Below, piece by piece: positions 35,211-45,887 of a stretch of DNA of 64,000 bases. The DNA is from Phoronis australis. Lineage: Eukaryota; Phoronida; Phoronidae. The stretch is taken from NCBI GenBank assembly GCA_002633005.1, contig NMRA01000058.1:577247-641246 (forward strand), read 5' to 3'. The translations under genes were made by a program, and so were the position numbers. Position 1 is the stretch's first letter; every line of letters begins with the position of its first letter. The notes below the pieces were generated by a model. It saw only the letters and a program-made list of their open reading frames with translations, made no database searches and was not told the DNA's origin.

Positions 35211-36151
35211 ACCAATGTGTGCAAGTAGTGAATGGCGTCCGTGATATTCAACATGTATTTACCGACACGAGATTTCTCTCGCTTTTTTACGAATTACAAA
35301 TCGGCGAGCTTTTGTTCACTATTATTGGTCAAGTAATAATAATGCTGCCTTGTTCGGTTGAAATTTTCCTTAGAAGACTGTCCAGTTTTGATCAATGTTA
35401 CATCGGCTGTGTGTCACATACATAAATGACAAGTACGTGGACATACTGGAGCCGTCCTTTGATTTGAAATGTCGCCTCCGATACGTTTCATGCCTTCTCA
35501 CAAATTAAATGGATTGAGCCGAAAATAAAATACAGCTTTTAAAATCTGCAATACATGGAAGTACTGTTAACATCCAATAAAGTTTTCCACCAATCAGCGT
35601 CAAGTAATGCACATTGATGCACTTTTATTCGGTACGTACAATCCACTCAAATGTGAATGGTTAGGGGATTGGTCAGTAATTCAACAGAACCTGCGGACTT
35701 TTGTTTGCACACAGGCTTTCTGATTGTTTTACATCCGTTCTCACGATTTTAGTGGGTGTGATCAAAATTACACACCCTTGGTAAATAGCCAGCTACGCCG
35801 GCGTTACGCAGTCTTGCGTCTACCCGTTCCGTCATAGTGTTGACTAAGTCTGGTAAGGCCAATATTCGTGGTGTGGTTTGTAACGGATATCCAGGTAACT
35901 AGCAGTAGAGTTGCTTGATTGGACCATTCAACTCAAACGAAACAAGCAGAGGTGGGCCTTGTGAGGCTTCCCTCTCCACCGCTGGTGTTACTCGCAGACT
36001 GGAGAAGCGACCGTAGACAAGACTTCTTACCGATGAAGGAACAATGGGGCTAGAGGAGGCGAAGGAGCCGTATCTCCTAAAATTCTGTCATTTTGTCAGT
36101 GTAAAAGAATTGTCACATCTCAGAGAATTAAAAAGACAACTTTTGAATGAA

Positions 36152-36373
36152 CTACACATGAGCAAAACATCCTTTTTTATTGTTTACCGGTCTTGGCGTT
36201 TTCAACTGGAGTTCTAAGCCACTGTCATAAGGGAGCTCCATGTAAATAGTGCGACCTTCTACATTTATTACGAGAAACCCTAAGCGTTTTACAATTAGTG
36301 TGGACTGGTTTAGTGCATGAAATACGTTCAACCAAGTGTTGTGTGTCTCTCTGGTTGAATTGAAACAATTCAT
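36152..36373 (-). CDS. Unrecognised 73-codon ORF, possible exon
   Basis: It opens at ATG 36373 and stops at 36152, with mixed, protein-like composition (LGFLVINVEGRTIYMELPYD). A GTAAAC donor-like site inside (after codons T-P-R-P) could end an exon. No family recognised; a chance frame is possible. Confidence 0.25.
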   Translation of the reverse strand: MNCFNSTRETHNTWLNVFHALNQSTLIVKRLGFLVINVEGRTIYMELPYDSGLELQLKTPRPVNNKKGCFAHV

Positions 36374-37486
36374 AGCTTTTCCCGCCGGGTTTGTTGGTTC
36401 GTTTATCGTTAGCTTTATTTCCCCTTTTCCTCAGAAATTAAGTAAATGGCTGTACACATCTAGACACGTGACATGCATTTTACCTGAAGTGTCACACAAA
36501 ATAACGTCATCGCATTATTTAGCTGGACAGTAATGATGAATGCTTTGTCTGTGTGCCGTTAGCAGGAGGGAGGACCTGTGTATCCTGTTTTTAAATAAGG
36601 GTACTTCTGTAATTATATTTCTAAGATTTTCATTTCGAATTCATCATTCTCTACGGGTTTACTGAAAAACAGGTTTCGGATGGGCTAACCTCGATTTTCT
36701 ATTTAGCGGGGGCCATTAGAATATATTTTTGTGGAGTGCGCAGCAGAAAAAATAGGATAAGCAAGCACTTTTAAGTAGGATGTTTATCTTGGAAGGGTAG
36801 ATTTTATTCCAAAACGCAATCCTTCAAAATCCTTGTTTATTGAATAAAATTTCAATAAATAACCAATTGGACTATATTCCTTTTAATTCAGCAAACTACA
36901 GTAAAATCTTAATTTCTTCTGTAGAATTATATTGCAAAAATAGTCATTTTTATAAATTTACTGCGAACGGTAACGAAGGGATGTAAAATGCGTTTGTACA
37001 GGGGACACTCATTCGAATTCGTTAACTGCGTAATTCAAAACTATATGGTCCAATCCCGATGGTCATATCAGGTCATATGGAACGAGAAAAAGTGATTTTA
37101 CAGAATTCCTACTTTTAGAAAATATATGCTTTAACTGAGTTTCCTGTCATATATGACTAAATACGCAGACTTTTCAATAAAGTCTTACGCAAACTTAAGG
37201 TTATCTCAAACTGTATTTAGTGACCTTCATATATCAAAAAAGGCTATGCCAACTAGTAAAAGTATACATTTTCTGACAGAAAAAGGTCATAGATTACGAA
37301 AATATGTTTAATATTGATGTACCATTAATATTATTATTACGTTAACATCTTTTAAGTCAAATTTCATTTTTAAGAAAGGTACATCCATAACAAAAGTAAA
37401 CCTTTGGTAGATTTTTATGAAACTCTTTTGAATGAAAACTTCCCAATTTACCTCAAAAGCGCTGTTAGGAATTTTCGATTACTCAT
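36374..37486. other. No gene supported
   Basis: AT-rich spacer without recognisable exons or repeats. Confidence 0.4.
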
Positions 37487-37655
37487 CAGTGACGGACTTA
37501 AGGGGGGCAAGGGTACCATGCCCCCCCCCCTAAAATTCTCCCAGATTCCATTTAGCAGTTCGGGGGTGCGAATGTCTGACGGGCAAAAAAAAATAGCAAT
37601 CGATCCGTTTATCTTACGGTACGCAAAAACAAAGCGTTTAAAAAGAAAATTCTAA
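37487..37655. mobile_element. hAT-like left terminus and decayed interior
   Basis: CAGTGACGGACTTA at 37487 is a hAT-type start, followed by the usual G-run then C-run. The next ~150 bp stays open in one frame but is not recognisable. No right end located. Confidence 0.45.
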
Positions 37656-37959
37656 TAGGTTTTTGAAATTAATGATTCAATATTAAAATAGAAAAGTTAC
37701 AGTGAAATTCACCGAGCTGTTTTCGATGAAATTAAGTTGGTTTCCCGAAGTCAAGAAAAAAAAACGGAAAACGTCGCAAGTCTTCAAAACCTGACAATTA
37801 TCGCTTAATTATTCGATGAAAATTTTTTTTTGGTCAATATAATCTATACATGCCTTAAACATGTTTTCTATTTTAACATTCACTGGCAATGTCAGCTGAG
37901 TTTGCAATGCGCAATTAATTTTATTGTCCCGTTTAGACATCAACTTTTGGCCCGGCGCA

Positions 37960-38236
37960 ACTGACACGGAGCAAATTGACCCGTGTCAAGCGGCCGTTTA
38001 CACACACAACTCACCAACCGTGGCAAGACGGAAATTAACGACGACAGTTACAGAGACAAAGAACCCGTATGTAGGTCACTGCACAAGCGCAGTAGAGATG
38101 ATCCTTTCTGCCTTATTCCAGTTTCGCGTTTAGACTTATAATTGACACGGCGCAAGATGTTCGGGCGCAAATTACTCTACCTCACAAACGGGTGGCAAAA
38201 ATTTGCCACAGCGGTGTCAATTTGCGCCGTGTCAGT
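37960..38236. mobile_element. Foldback MITE with TGACACGG(C/A)GCAA inverted ends
   Basis: The left arm (37960-37985) reads ACTGACACGGAGCAAATTGA..., and the right arm (38211-38236) is its inverted copy with GCGCCGTGTCAGT. A third copy of TGACACGGCGCAA lies internally at about 38142. GTTTACAC words flank both arms. Confidence 0.7.
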
Positions 38237-38397
38237 CTGTTTACACATTGGAACAACTTGTTCCGTGTCAGCTGATCCGTGTCAACTTTGTAAGTGTAAA
38301 CGGTTTTGAGTTTGTTTCTCGTGATCGAGTCAAGTTAGATCAAGGCGTAGTAGGTCAACAGCTCATTGTTATACACACCGCGCGCCGGGAGACTGAT

Positions 38398-38514
38398 ATG
38401 AAACCAAGAACGAAATGGACAACGAAAATCGAGACGGTGCTTAAAGCGTGTCGTGAGCATGAGATCAAAATAGCAAAATGTCAAATTACCGATCAAATGA
38501 ATAAATTTGGGTGA
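38398..38514 (+). CDS. Short ORF (38 aa), possibly a Myb/SANT-like transposon fragment
   Basis: From ATG 38398 to the stop at 38512-38514. It starts MKPRTKWTTKIETVLKACRE, a basic stretch with Trp and Leu spacing reminiscent of the Myb-like partner proteins of PIF/Harbinger elements, but too short to be sure. It sits just 3' of the foldback MITE; the same frame is open back to about 38203. Confidence 0.3.
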   Translation: MKPRTKWTTKIETVLKACREHEIKIAKCQITDQMNKFG

Positions 38515-39245
38515 GGATTAATCTGTTTTTACAACTTGCCGTGCTCGTGAATACAAAGTTACTGTGCCGCGACTCGGGACAAGATACATTCGTTCTTAAC
38601 GGTCGTTTGGATGCAGACGCACAACTTCCTCAGGATCAAAACTACGTTGTGCCTTCGTTTCCACGGCATCTTTCTAGCCTATGTACATCTCGTTGACTCA
38701 GTATTATGGCGACTCGGTGAATGAAAGGACAGAGAGTACATACGGAGCTTATCTCTGCCTGACAGGAGATTCGATTTGAGTGACAGCCCTGTAACCTTTG
38801 ACCTCGAATAAGTAGTATACAAATATCCACACTGTTGTGCTGTTCCAAGGTGGTTCTGCTAAATCTTTTTTTTCTTGCTACACGGTATATATGTCCTATT
38901 TGAAGTTGTCGAGAATTGAGAAGATAAGATAGACATGTATGAAATATGGTAAAAGCAGCCAATTTTTGTGAGTGCTGTTTGAGATATCCTGGATATGACA
39001 GAGGATGAGTAGCCACATGGAATACCTAATAAAAACAAATGCATATTCTGAAAGAAAACAATAGATTTTGGTATCAAATTAGCATAGTTTTATTAAACAG
39101 AAAGACAAAAGGGGAAAAGAAATTACTTTCATACACCCATTCACACTCACACTCCATCGAACTGAATAATTAAAACTATATTTGCATTTCCATTACTAAT
39201 AGTTTAAGATAAAGAACACACCTTTCTCTTATAAAGGAAAACTTT

Positions 39246-39690
39246 AAGACCCTTTCATGCTAACGTCTAAGCGTCGATGTTTTGGGGAGTTTCGATCAGT
39301 AGTCCTGGATCGAAGTTAACAGCGCCAGTTAACTTCGCAGCAAACTGGTATGAACGGTCAATTTCGGTCCCATCGAAGTTATCGCCAGGGGACATTGCTA
39401 TCGTCAACAATTAAAGGGTAGTGTTATCGCTAATAGTTTCGTAAATTTTGCTCGAATTAGAAATAAGTTTTATGTCAATTAGCAGACGTAAATAAAATTG
39501 TCACATTAAAAAATCTTAGCGCGCAGGGGATGCATCAGCGCTATCTGCTATTACTTCGATGACGACAGCGTCACCTACTGAATACTTCGATGCCGTTAAC
39601 TACCGAGGTTGGTACGAACGATTCAATTAACTTCGCAGTTTACGTCGACGTTCCGCTCATCCCGAAGTTAAGTAAGTATGAAAGGGCCTT
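39246..39690. mobile_element. MITE with CCCTTTCAT(G/A)CT inverted ends
   Basis: Left AAGACCCTTTCATGCTAAC (39246) and right, inverted, AAGGCCCTTTCATACTTAC (ending at 39690). The 445-bp interior has several GAAGTTAAC/GTTAACTTC words in both orientations and no ORF. The flanks contain TTTAA and TTTTAA, but an exact target duplication is not evident. Confidence 0.65.
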
Positions 39691-39983
39691 TTAAGTGTTG
39701 GCATCACCGCGTACAGTAAATCAAGTTACGCCAAAAATCAGCAAGTTGTTAAAATCCGAAAATCAGAACACTGGTATTAAACAGTACACACCATGGATTT
39801 TTGCACATTTTGAATTACCGGTGGCCACAAACTAAATGTATGACGTAAAATTTAGCTAAACCCATGTTTATTTTGTGTAATTAGCTCGAAATTTTGATTT
39901 TCTTTCAATTTTGCCAATTTTCACATTTCCCGCCATGTGACGTCATGGGTTGAACACAAGAGAGCAGTGACTACCATTGAACA

Positions 39984-40232
39984 ATGGCGGAAAGCAGGGA
40001 ATTTGAAAGCGACGACGATTATGAGCAAAAATTGAAAGAATGCTATGAAGAAACGTACGGAAATGGTGGCCAGGATGAGGAAATGGGGTTGCACGAAAGC
40101 GAGAATAAGTTTAATGTGCTTCCGGCAGCGTACTTTTCTACTTTTAGCCTTACGAACTGGATCCTCCCGCGAGAGAAGCGGCCTCGGGCTCGGCGAGTCA
40201 ACCCAGTCATCCAACAGACGATCCTGAACTAA
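39984..40232 (+). pseudogene. Acidic ORF with a probable frameshift; transposon-like first exon
   Basis: ATG (context AACAATGG) opens an acidic frame (MAESREFESDDDYEQKL...). Up to about codon 45 it is Glu/Asp/Tyr-rich; after about 40130 the frame becomes basic and ends at 40232. Another forward frame takes over an acidic, Pro/Ser-rich composition (PPAREAASGSASQPSHP) up to a stop near 40252, with a TAG just upstream of it at about 40146. This looks like a one-base frameshift. A TGACGTCA lies about 45 bp upstream and AATAAA at about 40691. It resembles the acidic leader of repeat-encoded genes; the family is not identified. Confidence 0.4.
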
Positions 40233-40738
40233 GAGCTGATGTTTCTGAATGATAAATATTGTCCTTTATTGAACCAGGCCTTCATCGTAACGTCTCTTGT
40301 GACTGAAGTCACGAGAACTCAAAGTGGGCAGAACACAGAGTGGCCACGGACTGAATCCCTTGGTCCACGATGACGTCCCACTCTCTCGTTCGGCACACGA
40401 AGCGATGCCACTACTGCGCAACATTGGTATCCTTCGGAACACCGAGACGTTCTCCGCCTGGCTACTGTTGTTGCAGCCTCCGGAAACACATTGATCCCTC
40501 TACGAACCTTCTCGATGCTAAATGTATATTGCTATCTCTTCACTCTATACACTTTGTCTCTGATTCAAACAGTATGGCGAACGACTTGGGTTCAACCCAT
40601 GACGTTGTACATAATTATTATTTTTTTCAATTTTTGCGTGTTTCTTTATGAGATGTGCACTAAAGGCACTGAAATCTAGTAAGATATAATAATAAAATTT
40701 ATTTTAAGGTACTAGAGTCATGTTGTGTACACTTTAAA

Positions 40739-40814
40739 AGATATATATACATACCAACATTCATACATACACACACACACATACATACATACATACATAC
40801 ATACATACATACAC
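40739..40814. repeat. (CATA)n/(CA)n microsatellite
   Basis: Runs of ATACAT and ACAC. The complementary repeat at 41707-41840 lies about 0.9 kb away in opposite orientation, so the two could pair. Confidence 0.95.
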
Positions 40815-41186
40815 TGGCCGCTGGTCTTAGGCTTTCACGACTGGGGTTGAAAGGCTACGACCAGTGGTCAAATGTAATCAGTGTTGTTTTAACAATTCCC
40901 ATGTCATATGGACGAATGTCTTCGTCCTCATTATCGTGAACAGCGTTACATTGGACACACGGTGTGTTCTCTCTCGCGATGGTTGTCCATGCACTTGCAG
41001 GGGGTCCATTCAAGACCATTTTGTACACCAACATGGCCGAAAAATAACTAGGCAAGAAATAGTAGGCAATACCATCATTTGCTATATTGAAAATGACACA
41101 TTTCGGCTAAAGATTTTGAAATCGCTATTGATCAGTCACGAAAAACCCGTGTTGAATGAGCAGCTCACTGGTGTGTACCGCACGCT

Positions 41187-41330
41187 CATGGGCGGCGCAG
41201 GGCTGAAAAAAGTGGGGCTATAACCCCTCAGCCCCCCTCTGGCGCACCGCCTATAGACCATGTGCTGTATAGCACTGAAAAAGTGGGGGGTTATAGCCTC
41301 CCCCCATCCCCCTATGGTGCGCCGCCCATG
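41187..41330. mobile_element. GC-rich dimeric MITE with perfect 12-bp TIRs
   Basis: CATGGGCGGCGC at 41187-41198 and its exact inverse GCGCCGCCCATG at 41319-41330, flanked by ACGCT at 41182-41186 and 41331-41335 (5-bp direct repeat). The inside is two head-to-tail half-units, each with CTGAAAAA(A)GTGGGG, a TATA centre and a run of C. A monomer of the same family lies at 59089-59182. Confidence 0.8.
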
Positions 41331-41448
41331 ACGCTGGCTCTGTTTCGATAGGGTTGCATTTACACTCTCTGCTTGTATGCCCCTCTTCTCGCTGCCACGT
41401 GTATTTCAATGTTTATTTCGCTATGTATATGTTCATTCCACTGATTGC

Positions 41449-41475
41449 CTGATGATGAGACATGCAGTCTCGAAA
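41449..41475 (+). ncRNA. Hammerhead-like core 1 (Penelope-like element remnant)
   Basis: CTGATGA (41449-41455), a 5-bp stem GAGAC/GTCTC around ATGCA, then GAAA (41472-41475): the order of conserved boxes in a hammerhead ribozyme. One extra T precedes the stem, and I could not form clean stems I and III at the standard positions. Hammerhead motifs are known in Penelope-like retroelements; that assignment here is inference. Self-cleavage is unproven. Confidence 0.45.
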
Positions 41476-41476
41476 T

Positions 41477-41564
41477 ACTCGCTGGTTCCCTGTGTGCCGC
41501 TAGGTGGGGGGGTAGCCGCCCCAGCACGTGCTGGCTGGACTAAGCACGCAGGGAACCAGTGAGT
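41477..41564. repeat. Inverted repeat next to the hammerhead-like core
   Basis: Arms 41477-41497 (ACTCGCTGGTTCCCTG...) and 41544-41564 (...CAGGGAACCAGTGAGT) are 21 bp with two mismatches, around a G/C-rich loop. The right arm is followed by CTTGAAAT, echoing the CTCGAAAT before the left arm. Confidence 0.75.
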
Positions 41565-41632
41565 CTTGAAATATAGCTAGTGTTTTAATTTGTTTGTCAT
41601 GCCTCTCGGTGTTTTACTTCATACCTGCACGC

Positions 41633-41658
41633 CTGAAGAAAGGAGACTGGTTCCGAAA
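41633..41658 (+). ncRNA. Hammerhead-like core 2 (Penelope-like element remnant)
   Basis: CTGAAGA (41633-41639), a short GGA/TCC stem, then GAAA (41655-41658). Same architecture and orientation as core 1 about 180 bp upstream. The paired, same-strand arrangement recalls Penelope-like pseudo-LTRs, but no reverse transcriptase or GIY-YIG sequence is left in the window. Confidence 0.4.
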
Positions 41659-41706
41659 TTACGAGCGTACCAGTATCAAGCTTGCAAACAAAAAGTCTAG
41701 TACGTA

Positions 41707-41733
41707 AGTATGTTTGTATGTATGTATGTATGA

Positions 41734-41777
<44 letters not shown>

Positions 41778-41840
41778 ATATGTATGTATGTATATGTATA
41801 TGCGTATGTATATGTATGTATATATATATATTATATATTG
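41707..41840. repeat. (TATG)n/(TG)n/(TA)n microsatellite
   Basis: About 134 bp of TATG, GT and TA repeats. The open frame across it is a repeat artefact. Confidence 0.95.
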
Positions 41841-42939
41841 TTACGTTTAGTTAAAACTGTATTTCCTTGAGTCAGTATTTAGCTGAAAAAAGAAAAGAAA
41901 ACGAATTAAACTATTTAAAACACATAAAATAAATCTCACGATATTCTTACAGTGGCAGGACTAGATTTTCAGTACCGACAATAACAACGGGGCCACCAGT
42001 GACTCGAGAGAAGACTCGTGCGATTTTTGCGAATTGTTAAATGGGTCACGTGACTTGAGTTGCTAACTCTCGGTGATAATTCGGTATGGGACGAGTGAGG
42101 TAATGTTAGCGAACTCCATAGCTTTTGGGTTTATAATGCAATATTGACAATTTAATAGTGGTGAAATCCCCGTTTAAAAAGTTCTTCCGAATTCCTCCAC
42201 TGCTCTAGTGCTTTGTCCGAAAAGTGTTGCGCGTGTATACTTTTGTGAATGAAAAAATGAACATTGTCAAATGAAGGACTATGTGTAAGATAAAGGGAAG
42301 ATTGTATATTTTCTAAATTTTGTCTTCTGTATCATACACTGTAATGCATACAGTCATCTGGCTTTACACAAAACTAGTGTGTGGACACGTTTTTAACTCG
42401 TGAATATGGCATGTGCTTGCTTTCCATTGTGCTTCGGCATAAATATCTGTGGTTCGTGCGTCGCACACGGCCACTGCCACCAATAACTGAATATTGCTGA
42501 ATGTATTTTTGTAATCTTTCCAAACCGACACGCGAGTGGAATATTTAGTGTAGACTGTTTACAGCGCAACAGGCATCTCTGATCTCTGTGCGCAATAATT
42601 TCACAGTGCGCTTTGCCTTAAAAAAAAAACCTATAGGAAATTAGGTGGCGTTGGTATGTCGTCAATGGAATGGTTGTTTCGTGTTTAAAATGAATTGTCT
42701 GTGTACATACGAACACCTGAAATTAGGTAAGAATGACACTCAAAATTAACATTTGCAAATTAATTCTACCAGTGGAATTGATGAGTCTACCTAGACACAT
42801 GCTACAATGACCGCATAATTCGGTGACCCCGGTGAAGATTTCCAAACGTTTTGTTGCAAATAATTATGCGTAACGCGGTAATGTTTTCGGTAAGAAACAC
42901 TCTGTTGGTGAATTCTAAAGATTTTTACGCATGATAAGT
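41841..42939. other. No gene supported
   Basis: AT-rich spacer without repeats or exons that I can support. Confidence 0.4.
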
Positions 42940-43221
42940 TCAAATCTGCATACACATTGTGAGTTCATAGTAACTCAAAATTTTGTTCCCTTCCCCACTC
43001 TCACAAGAAGTTAAATCTGGACAACAAAGCCAGACAATATCAGGAGTGCATAGTGTATAGCCGTAATTGAACTGTGTGTGACCAATCACCGCTCGTTTAA
43101 CCGTTGCGTCATCGCCTGTCGGTAAGGAAATCGCACGTGAACTTCTTGAAGTCCCAGATGGAGGGAAGACAAGTCCAGCTATGGAAACAGTTAGCAGTAA
43201 ACAGCGGACAAGACACGGCAT
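42940..43221 (-). CDS. Candidate small secreted peptide precursor (93 aa)
   Basis: ATG 43221 opens an uninterrupted 93-codon frame. Residues 1-23 look like a signal peptide (basic n-region, then CLLLTVSIAGLVF). A spacer with a Lys-Arg pair at about residues 42-43 could be a processing site, and the last 50 residues contain five cysteines including one Cys-Cys. The odd cysteine count argues against a simple disulfide fold. The plus strand is also open here and ends at a GTAAGT donor (16 codons, ATG 43181 to 43228), so the coding strand is ambiguous. No family match known to me. Confidence 0.3.
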   Translation of the reverse strand: MPCLVRCLLLTVSIAGLVFPPSGTSRSSRAISLPTGDDATVKRAVIGHTQFNYGYTLCTPDIVWLCCPDLTSCESGEGNKILSYYELTMCMQI

Positions 43222-43234
43222 GACAACGGTAAGT

Positions 43235-44630
43235 TATCCTAGTATCTTTCCCAGTATCAACAAAAATATCCGAATGAAATTCTTGTCGTAATGCTCTGAC
43301 ATCTAGCGTTCTGTTCTCTGCCAACTTGGCAATACAATGCATAAATGCGTAAATACCACTGCATCAACTTTCATGTGCAGGGCTTCGACCGTCAATAGTT
43401 TGAACACGTATTGTGAGTGTCAGTTACCTGTCACACTTCAGGTGCTTATATTCGGATCAAACTAACACAGTTTTGAGATGTTATCTCGCTTATCTATATC
43501 AAATCTTCATGCCTGTCCTGCACGAACATTGCAATGTTCACACCAAGTTATTTGTAAACGAGGCTGTAGCCGAATTGGTTCGGGGCGATCTATTGCCGAT
43601 GTGGCTGTAACCAAGTAGAATTAGTTTACTGATAAAGTCCAAGGAACATAATTCCAGAATTATCGACAGTCAGAAAGCCAGCTTAGTACGTTTTAAGTCA
43701 GTGATGGTTACAAACGTTGATACGTGCACTAAAGCTGGTAAACGTACGCTCCTAATTGTATTTTGTTTTTAATTTTGAAGCAGTGGTTACTGCAGGTTCA
43801 CTCTTGTGCATTGATCGCTCAACGATATAATTAACTATCATTTCGTTTTTGTTCAGACTCTGGTGTTGTGACTGTCGCTATCTTTAATGTAACAATTGCT
43901 TTGCTATTACGAAATAGACGGTAAATTGCATTCGTGGCTTGGGGGGTTCAACTTCCAAATTTTAATAACACTGCACAAAAAGGTTGTTCCAAGTGAGTCC
44001 ATACCACTATACAACTGCCACGACTGGGTGATCTCTCACAGGCAATACTGTGAATGGAAGACTGAAATGAGCTAACCTAAATAGAAATGTTGCCATTTTC
44101 TTGCAAAGCCGTCGATATCGTTTTACACCATAACCGTACACTGTTTGTCGGCTTTTGATATTTCCCTCGTGCTTTTTGTCTGTTGTAAAACTGAGTCACA
44201 AAATAGGGTCAATACGCTCAATAGCAAACAAGATATTGGTTCTTACCAACTAACAGACCGTATTTGATAAACTTAAAATCTGAAAGAAAACAATTAGTGT
44301 ATGACTGGGTCGACAATTTCTTTTCAACTGAGAGAACTGAAACCTGCTGCTCGTTCAGTGAACAGTACGTGAATACCCTAACATAGGTACATAAAGCAAT
44401 AGTCGAGTCTCGCTCAGCAATTAATTTCACTGAGTGGTACATGTAGGGCACCTTTTTGTGATAGAGAGGTTCAGGAGAACTGAAAACCACCTGCCCTCGC
44501 TAAACTATACCCCTAACGCAACCTTTACTAATGTTTCTTTTCACTTGCGCCGTTGAATGTTTGCGAATACAAAACTGCTTTGACGTACCAATTCTACATA
44601 TCAAGAGACGAGTGTCAGAGCTCGCGCCCG
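43235..44630. other. No gene supported
   Basis: Only short open frames; nothing recognisable. Confidence 0.4.
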
Positions 44631-44635
44631 CGTAA

Positions 44636-44727
44636 CGAACACCAAGAGAGTATGTGCCAACAAACAGACACCAAGAGAGTATGTGCCAACAAACGAACAC
44701 CAAGAGAGTATGTGCCAACAAACAGAC
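44636..44727. repeat. 29-bp tandem repeat, three copies
   Basis: ACCAAGAGAGTATGTGCC starts at 44641, 44670 and 44699: period exactly 29 with very few differences. Because 29 is not a multiple of three, the same peptide words appear in all frames, which explains the overlapping open frames. Confidence 0.9.
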
Positions 44728-44729
44728 AA

Positions 44730-45887
44730 AATGAAAACAGCGCATAGTAAGCAACAACAAACAATCCCATCGATTCTAATTCGGGTTCGTAACACCCCTC
44801 TTTAATAAATAATCTGTGCTTTAACTTATTTTATTTACATTTCCTACTGGGATGGATTCGTGTTTTCAATGAAAACGATCCTTCCATCAACCAAATGCAG
44901 GAAGACAATGACTTGAAAAAGTCAATACACACTGGTACATAAATACCGAGCTCCAAAATACTTTTACCTAATATTGCATAACGCGAACTGTTGGTGAAGC
45001 CGCGCCATATAGTACACATTGTATGTGGAGATTATGAAATGTATTGAAAGTCGGTCTCAAAGGTAATAATGGTTCAGCATGATCAAGCTCAGCAAGATGT
45101 CAAAAGTTTCTATACCTGCCTTTGCTATTTTAGTTATCCGTTATGAAACATTCGCGTTATGGCTTAAAAGAAAATTGTTCACATCTTAAAGTTAGCCACA
45201 ATAACATTTACAGCTACTCCGGCTATACTTTTCAAGTATTTCTAAAAGTGCAAATATACGCAAGTGCTGAGGAACCACCCCCATTGACAAAGTCTCATTG
45301 TATTAATAGGACCCTTAATACACAAAATGCTGACAATCTGACAAAATTCGTTCAGAAGAGTGTTTCAATCTACATAGGTGCGTTCGCAATCGTGAGCCTG
45401 CGACCGTCTAACGCTCGACCGGCTTCGTGTATTAAAAATGGGCGAACAGTAATCGTGACTTCACAGATCTAAGTTGATTAACTACTCAAATAGGAAATAA
45501 TCATCTTATCGATTGGTTTTGATATCGGTGCCGTCAATGATTTAAAATGGTGCGGTTGGAATTTCTTTTCAATCAACGTCCTCGTGTTCCGTTTCAGGTA
45601 GGTTCATGACGTTACCACGAGCTCTTTGTCAATGTTGACAAAAACGCTCATGCGGCTTCCTAATACAAACTTTAAACTGGACACAACCGCAGTGTATTGT
45701 TAGAAGTCCTTGTAGATAGGAATTAGCCCTGTACTTGTTGGGTTTAAGTTACACTCGTGCACTAAAACGGGCGTCTCAACTATTATATGTTGTCTGATGT
45801 TACATATACATGTGCTCCAACGTAAATGCAGTTTGTAATCTATTACTTGGTGTCGACCAAGACAGAGGCAAACAAATCCAGAATCCA
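44730..45887. other. No gene supported
   Basis: A 109-codon plus-strand ORF (45143-45472) has no recognisable domain or splice context and is not called. Confidence 0.4.

Noticed and set aside
35740-35790. GGGTGTGA...TACACACCC hairpin as a transcription terminator
   Set aside because: Bacterial-type terminators are not expected here, and no gene ends at this point.
41682-41870. 62-codon ORF of Cys/Val/Tyr/Met repeats
   Set aside because: Pure translation of the TG/TATG microsatellite.
44500-44795. Three overlapping ORFs with hydrophobic repeats (CWHILSWCLFVGTYSLG), resembling a membrane protein
   Set aside because: Artefact of the 29-bp tandem repeat read in successive frames.
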